Below are positions 10,480-23,400 of a DNA stretch of 64,000 nucleotides, piece after piece. The position numbers were made by a program, and so were the translations under genes. Origin of the DNA: Carallia brachiata (lineage: Eukaryota; Streptophyta; Magnoliopsida; Malpighiales; Rhizophoraceae); assembly GCA_021464245.1 (NCBI GenBank), contig JADCRB010000026.1, positions 2,332,187-2,396,186 of the forward strand. The letters are read 5' to 3'. Every line of letters begins with the position of its first letter. Within the stretch, counting starts at the first letter, position 1. The notes under the pieces are model-generated. The model saw nothing but the letters and a program-made list of their open reading frames with translations. It did not search any database and was not told the DNA's origin.

Positions 10480-11324
10480 TGCTGGAAGCTTCATTGTTCC
10501 TTGTAAGTTTTGTAACTATATATTCTTTTTTGTGACATGCAAACTGCGAAGTATAGACTGTAAAACAATAGTCAAGAGGGGGTGACAGGAAATTAGAAGT
10601 TTTGTCTGGTCAGGAAAAGTTTAGGGGTAATTAGAAGTTTTTCATTGACATTTAAAAAAAAAAAAAAAAAAGACACTGGATGGTTAATTAAACTGAGAGC
10701 TATGAATCTGTGATGTGATCCTAAAGTTTTGTTTTTCCAATTCTTATTTGGTCGTCCAACTTGAATTTGTATATGGACAACATATCAAAGACGGCCACCA
10801 AACGAAGGGCGAATCTGTGTAGTAAAAAAAAAAAAAAAGGTAATAATGTCCTCGCCGAAGTGAAATCTCTTTGTTTCCGCAGAAAAGAAAAAGAAAAAGA
10901 AAAAGGAAGTGAAATCTCTTTGTAATGGCAAGGTGTTAAATTGTTTCTTCTGTAGAAATCAACGAATTTGTTTAATTTTCTGCGAAACGGAAATCCCTAT
11001 TTTTATCTTTAAGAAAATAACAGTTAGATTTCCGAGACATTGTGTCACAAATTTAACCCACAATTAAATCACCAACCAAAAACATTGATGTGGATAAAAA
11101 CATGCCCAAAATTTCGGGACTCTTTTTTCGCTTTTAAATTGTTCGTTGGCTTGCTGGGTTGCTTGGTGTCGTCATTGTCGGAACTGCCTCTGACTAATTG
11201 CATGCTTCCTTATAAGTCGCTACTCTTTCTTTATTCTCCCCGGCGTCCCTCGCTTTACCTCACTCTTTATCTTTTCTAGCTCTGTCACTAAGTAGAGAGA
11301 AGCCTTTCACTATTTTTTTAAGAG
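10480..11324. other. CURT1D 3' flank and intergenic DNA, no gene seen
   Basis: Contains A-rich tracts at 10652-10670 and 10823-10838, a duplicated AATTAGAAGTTTT (about 10591 and 10631), and the small duplicated insertion at 10857-10923 described separately. Confidence 0.5.
10857..10923. mobile_element. 31-bp A-rich insertion between 18-bp direct repeats
   Basis: GAAGTGAAATCTCTTTGT occurs perfectly at 10857-10874 and 10906-10923. The 31 bases between are TTCCGCAG followed by an AAAAG-rich tract. This has the form of a target-site duplication around an extremely 5'-truncated retroposon tail. Confidence 0.6.
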
Positions 11325-11511
11325 TTTGTTGTGAACAGTTATTTTTTACTCTTTTTTTATAATTGCTAATCAAAAATTAATGCATTAATATTATTTAATA
11401 ATAAATTTATAATATATTTGATTTCTAATTTTTTAATAGCCGATCAACATATGACACGTATAAATAATTGCAAAAAAATAAAAAATAAAAGTAATTATTG
11501 CTAGTAAAATA
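11325..11511. mobile_element. small MITE, same family as 38204-38387
   Basis: It shares with 38204-38387 the order TTGTT...AACAGT.A.TTTTTA, TTATAATT, AAAAAT(C/A)A, TTAATAATAAATTTATAATATATTTGA, TTTTTTAATAG.C.AT and ATAATT.(C/A)AAAAAA. Weak terminal inverted repeats are present (left GAACAGTTATTTTT, right AGTAATTATTGCTAG). No coding capacity. Confidence 0.6.
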
Positions 11512-11978
11512 TATTTATTTAAATTTGTCAGTCAAATTGGAGTATTAGTGTTAATTATGGATTAGCTAGTTGATTAATTGCTGGCTAATTGGGCTTGGGC
11601 TTGCTTGGAGATAGTCCATTTAACCTAAATTTCCAACTGTTTAATCGATCTAAGTCAACATCTTTGTATCTGTCCTTTAATGGGTGCTAGATTTATGACA
11701 AAAAAGGTCTTTATAAAAGATACAATGTTATTTTTTAAAAGTTGTACTAGATCTCTAAAAGGTTTGGTTCAGAACTTATTCCAATCGAGTTATGGCCAGG
11801 GATGATGCTGGTGCGAGTGTGCTTGATCTCGGCTGGAAGGCTTCAAGCTATGGGACCCAAAGCCCCTTGGACCTAGGTCCATTCCCAATTCCCTTGTTAA
11901 CGTCTCTCTCCACTTTTTGTTCTCTGATTTTGGCTTATTGATGATTGTGTTATTAATTATTGTTATTGATGAAAAATA

Positions 11979-12614
11979 AAATAATAGTATTTGGTTGTAC
12001 GCAATATTGCCCTTAAGTGTTAATTATTAAAATGACTAATTAGAATCTCTATTCATTTGGAAACAGAGAAGTAAGATATTTAAGTACTTAAAAGTATTAT
12101 TATTGGAAGTATTGAAGTGAATTACCATTAAAATAATAGTATTTGGTTGTATGCAATATTGCCGTTAAGTGTTAACTATTAAAATGACTAATTAGGATCT
12201 CTATTTATTGGAAAGCAGAGAAGTAAGATATATAAGTACTTAAAAGTATTATTATTGGAAGTATTGAAGTCAATTACCATTAAAATAATCGTATTTGGTT
12301 GTACGCAATATTACCGTTAAGTGTTAACTATTAGTTGGTCAAACAAAAGTGTTAATTATTAAAATGACTAATTAGAATCTCCATTTATTAGAAAACAGAG
12401 AAGTAAGATATTTAAGTACTTAAAAGTATTATTATTGGAAGTATTGAGGTCAATTACCATTAAAATAATAGTATTTGGTTGTACGCAATATTGTGGTTAA
12501 GTATTAACTATTAAAATGACTAATTAGGATCTCTATTTATTAGGAAACAGAGAATTAAGATATTTAAGTACTTAAAAAGTATTATTATTGGAAGTATTGA
12601 AGTCAATTACCATT
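11979..12614. repeat. four tandem copies of a 152-bp repeat
   Basis: Copies begin with AAATAAT(A/C)GTATTTGGTTGTA at 11979, 12131, 12283 and 12463. The first two periods are 152 bp. Copy 3 carries a 28-bp internal insertion, giving a 180-bp period. Each copy contains AAAATGACTAATTAG, AAGATAT.TAAGTACTTAAAA and TATTATTATTGGAAGTATTGA. The copies are highly similar, so the array is young. No ORF. Confidence 0.9.
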
Positions 12615-14626
12615 TAGGAGCACAAGGTACATAAAAAGAATAGCCTAATGCTACTTTTTTGGTCAGCTACATTTCAACGAGTCGACCAGCAGACAACACT
12701 TTTCAAAAAATTTTATCAAACACTTGACGCTATTTTTTCAGACCAAACAACAACGGCAACCATAAACAGGAAAAATATACTGTCTCTAGATCCTCATTTA
12801 TATCGCGTTTATGGCAATGCGATATCATTGTTTAACTTATTCATTAAATTATGTGAATTCCATATCGATAATTATATGGCAATCATCTGCGGACTGTTCC
12901 AAATACAACTAACCCAATAAGCACGTGCAATGCAAGTCAGCAATATCAACAAATAACGTCGATATCAGGACAGATAATGCATACTGGATCCAACTTTATT
13001 GAAAGCAATTTCTTTCAATTTACAATTAAACCCTTTTCTAAATTTTTTTCTCGCTTTATATTGAATATCCAAGCAAATGACGAAGAATCGAGATCACAAA
13101 TATTCCAATTTGTTCTAAAAGGAAAGCTTCGTTGCTGTTTTATGAGTCACGTCACGTGGTCCAACGTCAATGGGGCACCGCAATTTTTGAAGTCAAATGT
13201 CGTTTGTGAAACTTTAATTCCAAACCATCTTCTTGCTGTCTCTCATTTTTGTGCTTTAGTTGATCATTGCTGACATGGATGGTCTGCGTAGCATTCTCCC
13301 TTTGAAGTTGATATTTGAGAAGGACTGGCACATGTGAGCACCGCTATGCCACTGTTTAATGAAAATGAAGTGTCTGTCATTTTTAGGTGACTGATTGTGA
13401 GCACATTTCTTTTCACTACGAACCGTGTGGCGTGCAAATTTTTTTTTTACCAATAAAAAATATTCATTGTTTATATGTCTTTCATTAAATTTATAAATTA
13501 AAATCAAAATAATTTTCATTTGAACACCTCATTTAATAATTTTCATAGGGGTCGATTCACTACTTGAGTACTAGTTGAATCGAATGAGACTCCCTCAAGT
13601 TGACTGCAGTGTTAACGAGTTTTGAACCACTAGTGCGCCTGCTCACGAATAAATAAGAGATTTTCGAAGGATCATTGCCTTTCTCTCGCAGTCGGTGAGA
13701 CTTTAATCCGGGTTAAGAATAAGAGAAGTATACTAATTGACTACTAAACTACCATATTAAATAACTGTAGTGTTTAGTTTTTGAATTCAAAATTCTTGAT
13801 TAGGGGGATAATAAAAAATTATATTGAAATAAGGAAATCATTTAATCTAAAAGTTTAACTTGTGATAGTCTACTTTAATTAGAACAGTTAAAGATATATG
13901 TTTTTACTTAAAAGGTTTGAAGTTCAAATCTTAACCCTCATTCACTTGTTTCTTCTCAATAATGGACTTCTATTTTCTTTACAGATAAAAAAATTTTGAA
14001 TTATTAGGTAGGATCTAAGAAAAAATTGTATATTAAACTATAATCTGTCACTTCATATGAAGATATTATTTTTAAAAATTTATAATTAAATGTTAAAATA
14101 AAGTGATTTGAACACAAAATTTTTTTCTTATAAATATGTGATGTTATATCAACATACGTTTAACTCTGAAATTTAACCTATCGGTAAAATTTAAGAATAA
14201 ATTATATATTAAATTTTAACATAAACAAACATAGAAAATAGCAAATATATATATATATATAAAACCAAAACTTTATTTTTAGTAGTGTATTTCTTCCCGT
14301 AGGGGCTTGATGATAAAATTCCAATTAAGGTCCAAATGTGGGTACCGGTGAACAGAAATATGTATATCTTTCTTATAGGTCCTTGAATATAAATCCACAA
14401 AAAATTGAAAAAGAGGTGGAAATGACTTGATACAAACAAAAGCACAGTGCAAATGCAATTTGGCATTTTGCGATTGTTGATCTGGATAATTATATTGTAC
14501 AAAAATCTAATCAAAAATACGATTACACTTATGTCCATTCACAATAAATTAGAGCTAAAAAATAAAGAAAAACAGAACCAAATATTGACACGAAAAAAGC
14601 TGGAATGCTAGTCTTGCTTACTCACT
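12615..14626. other. intergenic DNA with decayed repeats, no gene seen
   Basis: 12637-12790 (TTTTTTGGTCAGCTACATTT, ..CAGACCAAACAACAACGGCAACC) looks like a fragment of a hAT-type MITE, low certainty. A CACGTG G-box lies near 13152. Nothing else recognised. ORFs here lack coding character. Confidence 0.4.
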
Positions 14627-15051
14627 AAGCATCCATGGGCATCCTGAGATGGCTTGGCAATTTGGTGTCTCACGAATTTGGTTAGAAGTAGATTCCCAAT
14701 CCGCGATGTATGCACTTGAGCAAGGTGTTCTGCATACTCACCCCTACTTCAACTTAGTTACTCGATGCAAGGCTTTGATCCCCAAAGAATGGTCAGTACG
14801 AATCTCTCACGTGTATGGAGAAGGTAACTAAACTGCAGATTAATTAGTAAAATATGGCCAACAACTTTCTTTTGGATTTCATGAACCCCCAATCCCTAGG
14901 AGTTCTCCACTATATTCTATAACATGATAAGATAGGGGTATTATGGCCTCGTATTATGGTCTTTTTAGCATTTTGATTGTATTAAATTTTTTTTAATAAT
15001 GTACCGTCCTCCTTTATGAAAAAAAAAAAAAAAAAAGCATCCATGGGCATC
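14627..15051 (+). mobile_element. 5'-truncated LINE with target-site duplication, poly(A) tail and dead RNase H domain
   Basis: AAGCATCCATGGGCATC is present at 14627-14643 and 15035-15051. Between them 14649-14828 reads an RNase H-like domain: MAWQFGVSRIWLEVDSQSAM, CKALIPKEWSVRISHVYGEGN, then stops inside the expected EGN..AD.LV motif (GEGN, stop, TAD, stop, LVKYG). The insert ends TCCTCCTTTATG plus about 18 A. All hallmarks of target-primed reverse transcription are visible. Only the 3' ~375 bp were integrated and two stops show it is inert. Confidence 0.88.
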
Positions 15052-16740
15052 ACTGTCATGCTTATTAATGTACAGAAGTTTCCATTTCCTGGATACAGCA
15101 CACACTGCCAACGAGGAATGCAAGCAGCAGCAACCCAAAAAGACCCATTTGCAAATGCAATGTGGGGCCAGTGTTGTCGGTCGTTATTTATGCAAATTAT
15201 CAGCATCGAGTGAGGTTCCTTTAGTTGCTTTGCTTTTCAATCTCACTGCTAATTGCTTGAGTTAGCGGTTCAACGCTCCTCCCCCCAAAAAAAAGAAAAA
15301 AATTGCTAAAGTTAATGTGCTATTTTGCAGTCATTTTTTATAAGAGTTACAGTGAATTGCACAAAAAAAATTACTCTTTTTATTTACATAAATTATATCT
15401 TTTTTTTTTTTCAAATTAAAATTTAACACTTTAAAACTAAAGATTTATATTCTTAACCACTGATATACGGCTAATTTTATTCGTATGGATTAGTTGATTG
15501 AGTTCAGGTATAGGAATGTCTTGTTATCTATTGCATGCGTTTATCTCTTACTTACTTGAATCTATTGTATGCCTTTATATATGTCGATAAGAGTGACAAT
15601 TAATATGGTGTTTATTAAATTTACTTATTTTTTTATAAATATAATTTCTCATAATTTTACGTTATATAAATATATTTTTTATTTTTTATTTTAAGTATAT
15701 CTTATTTATTTTGTGATATAAGATCGTGAGTAATTATTCTTTTTTTATAGAAATCGTGAGTAATTATCTGTACCAATTAAAAAAGTACGTCAAATTAAAA
15801 ACCTATATTTTATTAATATAGTGGGTTTAGTAGATTTCAATGAAACATAAAGTTTAGTAGATTGCCATGAAACATCAAGTTTCTTAATAAATCAAACATT
15901 CCATTTCCTTTTCACGAAAGATTATTGAAAATATGATCACAAGATTCGGTAAACTTAAAAGGTTTTAAAAAGTGCAGCACAGCACATGAACTAAAGGACA
16001 TTTTGTCAACAAACAAACCAAGAAACATCCTAGCGCTCCACCCTAACTCTACTCTGTAAAGAGTCGGTAGCACATGTTGCATGCTCAACCCACCTACAAA
16101 AAACGTCTACGACCCAGAAAAAAAAAGAAAAAAAGGATTGCCTGTTTGTTGGTACAGTTGAAATGGTAAAAAAAAAAACTTGTCCCTACAAGAGATTATG
16201 GGTACGAGCTCTTGTTAAGTTAAGAGATGATACTAAATTTATGTTGAAGGTGTAAGATCCCAAATAATTTAGCAACAATCGGTAAATTTTTAAAATTTAT
16301 TTTTTCACAAATTTAATATAAGCAATACAACTTGCTTTATATGATAATACACTATAATATTTTTTAATAGTATATAAAAACCAAAAAATCATGAAGAGAA
16401 AGAAAAAAAAAAAAAAGACAAAACCAAACAGCAACAAGTAACCGTTATTGGAAAGAGCGCGTTCTCACACGCCACGTCAGCAAATCACCACACGGCCTTC
16501 CATTCTCCGTCAGTTCCCCCGCAAAATCCTCCAACATTCATCAATCTTCCGAGTGCGATTCTCTTTTTCTTTTTCTTTTTTTTTCTTATAAAAAGAGAGG
16601 GAGAGAAAAACCAAATGTGCAAATATTCATGCATTCAATTGTAAATTCTTTTTCTGATTATGAATCTTTCCATCTTATCCTTCGCTATTAAGGAGCCTTA
16701 AAAATAATTAATTAATGAAATGCACTAATAAAGCAGAGAA
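15052..16740. other. intergenic DNA, no gene seen
   Basis: AT-rich flank of the next gene, including the tiny duplicated insertion at 15723-15767. No coding or RNA feature recognised. Confidence 0.5.
15723..15767. mobile_element. 15-bp insertion between 15-bp direct repeats
   Basis: ATCGTGAGTAATTAT occurs at 15723-15737 and 15753-15767. The spacer read on the minus strand is TTCTATAAAAAAAGA, resembling the last bases of a LINE (compare CCTTTATG plus poly(A) at 15011) with an A tail. Interpreted as a minimal retroposition footprint on the minus strand. Confidence 0.5.
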
Positions 16741-16781
16741 GTGAAAGGCTAAAGAAGACTGACAAAAGAGACTTCTTCAGT

Positions 16782-16782
<1 letters not shown>

Positions 16783-16811
<29 letters not shown>
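16783..16811. repeat. AG microsatellite in the leader region of the At4g24610-like gene
   Basis: About 14 AG units in a probable 5' leader, about 610 bp before the start codon. The leader seems to contain at least one intron upstream of 17401. Confidence 0.8.
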
Positions 16812-16813
<2 letters not shown>

Positions 16814-17421
16814 ACAGGAAGTCCCTTCGAACTTCTCTTTCTCTGTTTTCTGTGTCTCTTTCATTCTCTCTCATCGTAAGCAGTTCACATTTTCTTCGTT
16901 TTTTATTAAAATTTATTAAAGTTTCCATCTGGCTGTCCTCTTTCTTTTCTTCTCTGTTTTTTTTTGTTTTCTCTTTGTGGTTGGTTTTGCTTTGGTGGGT
17001 TTCTTGCAGGTTCACTATAGGGAAGTGAATTTAGTGGGATTCTTTCCCACTTTGTCTTCTGGGTCCTCATTAATTTTGCTTCAAATACTCTCCTTGTTCT
17101 GTTTCTTGTAATTTGGTTAGTAAATTTTTGTGGGGTTTTGTGATCTTTTAGATTTGTTAGGCCTAGACGGAGAATAGGAAACAGAATAATACATCTTGTA
17201 GATTGTGTAATAAAAAGTGAGTTCTTTTACCAACATTGGCGACAGTTGATTCTCCGGTACTTCACTTTACTTTGGTTTAGTGTTTGGTTGTTTTTTTTTT
17301 TTTGGGTTTGTTTGGAGAACTGAATGAATTGGAGTTATCAAAAATCTCGTTCTAATCAATTAAAAGACCCTTTCTTTTTGTTTGGGATTGCTTATTTAGG
17401 GAAGAAAGAAACGGTGAGACA

Positions 17422-20400
17422 ATGTTCACGGATAGATGGGTTCGACAGGTAAGCAAATCTGGAACATGCTTTAGTATTGAATTTTACAGTTGATTTCTGG
17501 ATTTTATCCAGTGATATGTATCTTTATAATGGTTATGATGTAAATTTTAACAAAACTTGTATCAGGGAGGCGTTACTGGGAGAAGTAATGCTTTCAATTC
17601 TGTTTTGCCTGAGAAACCAAGTTTTGGCTCTTACGGTGGTATTAGAAAAGAAGGTGGTCAGGGCTTTGGATTGCCTTCTGCGGCCAAGTTTCGAAGTGGC
17701 CACTTGGCATTTAGTGCAATTCCAGTGTCAAAGGCTATACCTGTGAATGGAAACGATGGTGGGTCTGGATCAGATATGGACCTTTGCTCTGATTCTGAAG
17801 ATGAGACCTATGGAGTTCCACACTTGCTGGATACATCCCCTCAAGATGACAAGGTTGTTAATGGCAGAAGAGGACTGCAGGACATCAATTTTCTTTGTAA
17901 AGGCATGCCCACTGCACCTCCTATTAATTCTGGTGTTGAAGCACAACATAAGGCTGAGAAAATCGGAATATGTAAAGCTAAAGTTACCACTCACTTCGAC
18001 AACTTGAATGCTTCTACAACCATGGAGAAACCAAAAGCATCAACAAATATTAATTCTGGCAACAGCATGCCGGATGGAACTGGCAATGGGATTCCCTACT
18101 TATCTGAAAGGTTTGTCAGGATCGTTCGTATCTTTGTGTTTGTGTGTTTTGAAGTGGATTCACTTATATCAAGCATGTTTATCACAGGATTGCAGCCAGC
18201 AAAGAAGCAAATACACCTCCAAGTTCTTTACCTGCACGCCTCCCCACATTTCATGCAAGGTTGGTTTATTTACCGAACTAACAATCTGCACATATTGACT
18301 TTGCTTTTTGACTTAAATGCTTTCTATAATAGTTTTTACCCATTGAATTCAGCTGGTAAAACTGTGATCATCATCTCATTACTCATGTTATTCTTATTAA
18401 CAATTTGTATGAATGGATCAGTGGGCAAGGACCGTGGTGTGCTGTTATTTCTTATGATGCTTGTGTTCGGCTGTGTCTTCATTCATGGGCAAAGGGTTGC
18501 ACAGAAGAAGCTCCGTACTTCTTGAATAATGAATGTGCACTGTTGCGCAATGCATTTGGGTAGGAACACTACTACCCCTATATTCTCTTGCTCTTTTGTT
18601 TTGTTGCAAATTTGTATTGTGGTTAGTGATTTTTTCTACTTAAGTTCAAAGTTAACTTTAGCGTATAAACTTCACGGTTGAATTTCATTACTGAGGTCAT
18701 GTTAGGGAGGTACTTTTGTCATGGTCGCATCAATTAGGTTTTATTAGACAGAATAAGATGGATCTTATATGGTGAGATTATTGGAGAAAAGCTTTTTACT
18801 GCTTATAGTCAGTACATTGTTAGCATCTCATGGAACTTTAGAATATGAATGTTGAAGGTAAAGCATAGGATGATTATATACCAAAACAAAGGCCTATATG
18901 GTGAGTTGTGCTTCATTTTTCATGCAACATCTGTTTTTATCACTGAATGCTTTTAGCTTTTGGAATTTTTCATTACATGCTATGGTGAATTTTAGATTCA
19001 TTGTCTGTTGATGGCTGCTTTCTAATTATTGATTCATTTTCCCAAATATGTGTAGTTTACAGCAAGTTTTATTACAACCTGAAGAAGAACTTTTGACAAA
19101 ACAAGCTGTGGAGTTAGTGAGTGAAAAAGTTGCTTCCAAATCTAAAAATATTCATGGAAAAATGAAAGTTCAAGGTACAATGATGTTCTGCTTATTGGGT
19201 CTATTTGTTCTGTTTTTTTATGGTTAACATTTTAAGGGCTTTGGCTCATTGCACAGTTCGAAAAGTGAAAATGGGATTAGACCCACCTACTGGCTGCAGT
19301 TTTTCATCTCTAGCTCCACCTATACAACTCAAGCCTCTGCGCCAGCACCTCACAAATTTAAATTCCACAATATCATCTGGATGGGAAGATGTGAAGAAAA
19401 TTCGCGTGACTCCCCATATTCCTCCAAATGCTTCTTTCTCAAAGCAAAGTTTGGCATACATGCAAGCAAGCACTCAATATATGAAGCAAGTGTCCAGGAT
19501 CTTGAGAAATGAAGTCACCACACTGCGCACTAGGCCCTCCTCATATGAATTTGTGCAAGGTAACTCTGACTCTCTTATGGTTTAGTTGTTAATATTAACT
19601 GGCCGACAGGCCATAAACTGTACAAGCTGCTGTTTGGTCTTTGCTAGGTCACTGGTCCGTTGTTGTGAACTAGACATGCTTAGGGAATAGGGACTCACGA
19701 ATAATGCGCCGCTTTCTTATATTAATCTGCCAAAGTATGGGGTTTGGGCTCAAAAAATGTATCATAATGGTTTTTGAACATTGCATGCTTGAGGGTTTTC
19801 AACCTTTTCTCTCTAATTTTTTGGTGCTTTTTTAGAGGGAAGCTGCATATTTGATCCAGTGTTATAAAGACTGAAGTGGACAAGCCGGTTAGACTGGTTC
19901 ATTGCTGCTGGTTCGGTCTGATCTTAAAAACTGGACAAGACTTAAAACTGTCAAACCTGTGAAATCCGGTCCAAACTAGCTAAATCAGAAAATTAGTTCA
20001 GTTTGTAGTTAGGCTGGTTTTGACTTTAAATGTCAAAAATTATAATTTAACCCCAAACGTTTGGTTAAATTATTTTTGAGTCCTAAACTTTATTTGAATT
20101 TGTAATTGAATCATAAATTTAATCTGAACTTCTAATTTAGTTATTAAACTAAAAATTAATGTACAACAAGTCTTTCTATAGTTTTTTCTATAGTTTTTTT
20201 TTAAATTACTGATTTATTAAATTTCAGTTCTACAAGTTCAAATTCCGGTAAAACTGAATTCTTGACTTTCCCTGTTCGATGACTAGTTCAGTTTTCAAAA
20301 CATTGATTGAAACCCCAGCCTTCAACACTAAGGCCCTATAAGAGCTTGAGATGGCCATCAGGCCAGAGTCCATTGGTTCCTTTATCCCTCGTCATTGATC

Positions 20401-23400
20401 TCTAGCAGTTCAATGGTGGTTTACTCCGTACATATGCTGACTGCATTTTAATTGATAATGCATTACATTATTTTAACAACTGAAAATAATAGATAGTGGA
20501 AAGTGAATGAATGGTTCTTGTACACTGAGTAGCTGAAAAAAAAAAAAGACAGTTATTTGCATGGAAAATTAGTGATGGACAAAATAAGATGAAGTACACC
20601 TACATTATACGTGGGTGTCTTCTAGGGAGATGACTTCTAGGTTTTTGATTACGCTAATGCAAGTTGGCAGGGTAAAAGAAGGATTACAGTTTGCTACAAT
20701 TGCACTCACAACAGGACATTGAACGTGAAATGAACTCTTGAGATATCTTATCCTTAATGATCATTTACATTGTCTGTTGGTCCCATTAAATGAAACTTAT
20801 AATTTCTAGTTTTAACTCTGGAATTTAAATAATGGCACTTAGCTTATGATTGTCCTGATTCTTTTTAAGGCAAGAGTTTGCCTAATTTCTTTTCAAATAA
20901 TGTAACACGATGTGATGACCTTCTATTACCAGAACAATACACTTGCTTGTTGAGGCTGAAAAGTTCATCTGAAGAGGATTTAGTTCGAATGCAACCAGGA
21001 TCCGGCGAATCTCATCTGTTGTATGTTGTTCTTTCAGTTCGCTGTTACTTTGGATTATTATTTCCTTTTCCACTAGCATGTGCTTTTTTCTGTTGTGGCT
21101 GCACAGCTTCGCTGATAAGCATGGAGATGATTTGATCATTGAAGTTCTAGATTCCAAAGGACAGCACTGTGGTCGTGTACAAGCACAAGTTGCCGCTATC
21201 GCAGATGACCCAGTAAGTAAACTCTTGGACCTTTTTTTGTCGGCTTAAGTATTACAAAGGTTTATTCTTTCCCTAGTTTTGAATTGTGATTAAATACAGA
21301 GTGACAAGCTTCGGTGGTGGCCTATATATCATGAGCCAGAGCATGAACTCATTGGAAGAATCCAACTGTACATTAATTATTCTACTTCCTCAGATGAGAG
21401 CAATCACTCCAAGGTGTTGGTTGAGCTCCCTTCGCATACGCTGGATATTATTATCTAAATGATGCTGCTCTTTTATTTTCTCAATCAACAATTTTAATTA
21501 TTTCAAATGAAATCATTTGAGCATATTTTTAACATCATTACTTGTGTCCAGTGTGGTTGTGTTGCAGAAACTGTCGCTTATGACTTTGTTTTGGAAGTTG
21601 CACTAAAAATGGAACGATTTCAGCAAAGAAATTTGTTGCTAAGTGGTCCATGGAAGTGGTTAGTGACAGAATTTGCCAATTATTATGGAGTATCTGATGC
21701 ATACACCAGATTAAGGTATGGGAGCTGGTGCATTTTCTCAAATTTCAATTTTTAACTATTTCCAACCAATGAGATTTTCCTTTTTTTTGTGCCTGCAGAT
21801 ATCTTTCTTATGTCATGGATGTCGCTACACCAACTAGAGACTGTCTAGATTTAGTTCTTGAATTTCTATCGCCTGTATTTATGAAGGGCAATAGGAAGAG
21901 CGTCTTGAGTCATCAAGAGGTATCATTTAACATTCAATTGTACTCAATCCAGATGCTTGAAATTTTCCTCTTAACATTCAATTGTAATTTTGTCACTGTT
22001 ACGTAATCATTGGCTTATGTTAAAGCGTGCCGGTGCATGTCAGGTACCAGCGGCCAAAAAGCTTGAATTGAGAATAAGAATCGTAATAACAAAGGCACAA
22101 GGTGTTTTGGCTTTAAAGATTTAAACAACTTTAACCTTCCAGAAGATATCTCAGATATATACTAACTTAGATTTTGTTAGTATCTATGGTCCAAATTAGT
22201 CAACTCCTCAATAATTTTCTATCCCCTTATCCTCATTTCACATCCTTAACATTGAATTATTCTTGACCCAGAAGCTTTAATTTAAGTGTTGTTGCCCTCT
22301 GGCACCATGCCTACATTGCTTACTTTATCAGTGTTACATAATCATTGGCTTATGTTAAAGCATGCCAGTGCATGTCATGTACCAGCAGTCAAAAAGCTTG
22401 AATGAGAATGAGAATCGTAAAAACAAAGACGCAAGGTGTTTTGGCTTTAAAGATTTAAACAACTTTATCCTTCCAGAAGACATGTCAGATACATACTAAC
22501 TTATAGATTTTGTTTTATCTATGGTCCAAATTAGTGAACCCCGTAATGATTTTCTAGCCCCTTGTCCACATTTTACTCACTTAGCGTTAAAGTTTCCACT
22601 GTTTCAATCTCTTATTGAATAGGTATGTGCCCACTTAACCTCACCATCCATGGAAATATAAGATCTTTTCATCATCTAGCGAGCTGCATTTAGTGAATGA
22701 AAGGTATATTCTGTTAGAAATCAGTAAAAGAAGAATACATTCAGTTATTTATTATTTTTTGAACTAGAATCGTATCCTTGGAGAGGTTGAGGATCAAATT
22801 GAGCAGATTCTGGCCTTTGGTTTTTGAAAATTATAAGTCACTGGATGAATCATTGTTATCCGGTATGATGGAAGTTTTTGCTCCTGCCACTGGATTGCCG
22901 GCGCCTGCTTTGGCACCTGCTGTCAAGCTATATTCACTTCTACATGATATATTAAGTCCTGAGGCCCAAGTGAAGTTGACAAGACATTTCCAGGTAACAA
23001 AATGTTTCCTTATATTTTAGAATTCTTGTTCCTTGTTCCTTTTTGATTTTTCATGTTAAATGCTGGTGACAAGTGGTGGTACAGGCTGCTGCAAGAAAGA
23101 GGTCAAGGAGGCATTTGGCTGAAACTGATGAGCTTGCAAACAGTGGTGAGGTCGCATTGACAGATTCTGTGACTCTTTCAACCGCTTATCAGAAGATGAA
23201 ATCTGTGATTTTGAGTATTAAAAATGAGATTCGTACTGACATACAGATCCACAATCACCATTTGCTTCCTAGGTAATATGCTACCTCTAATTGGCTTGCC
23301 TTGTACGGAAGTCCATTCAACTTATTTTATTTTTCTTTTATGTATTTTTGAACTCATATCAATTAGATTATAACAGATAAATAATCTTCATAATTGCTTC

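Noticed and set aside
17557..18525. 322-codon ORF taken as a whole gene
   Set aside because: It reads through exon 2 into introns. Only the first part matches the family, and splice sites at 18110 and 18188 are clear.
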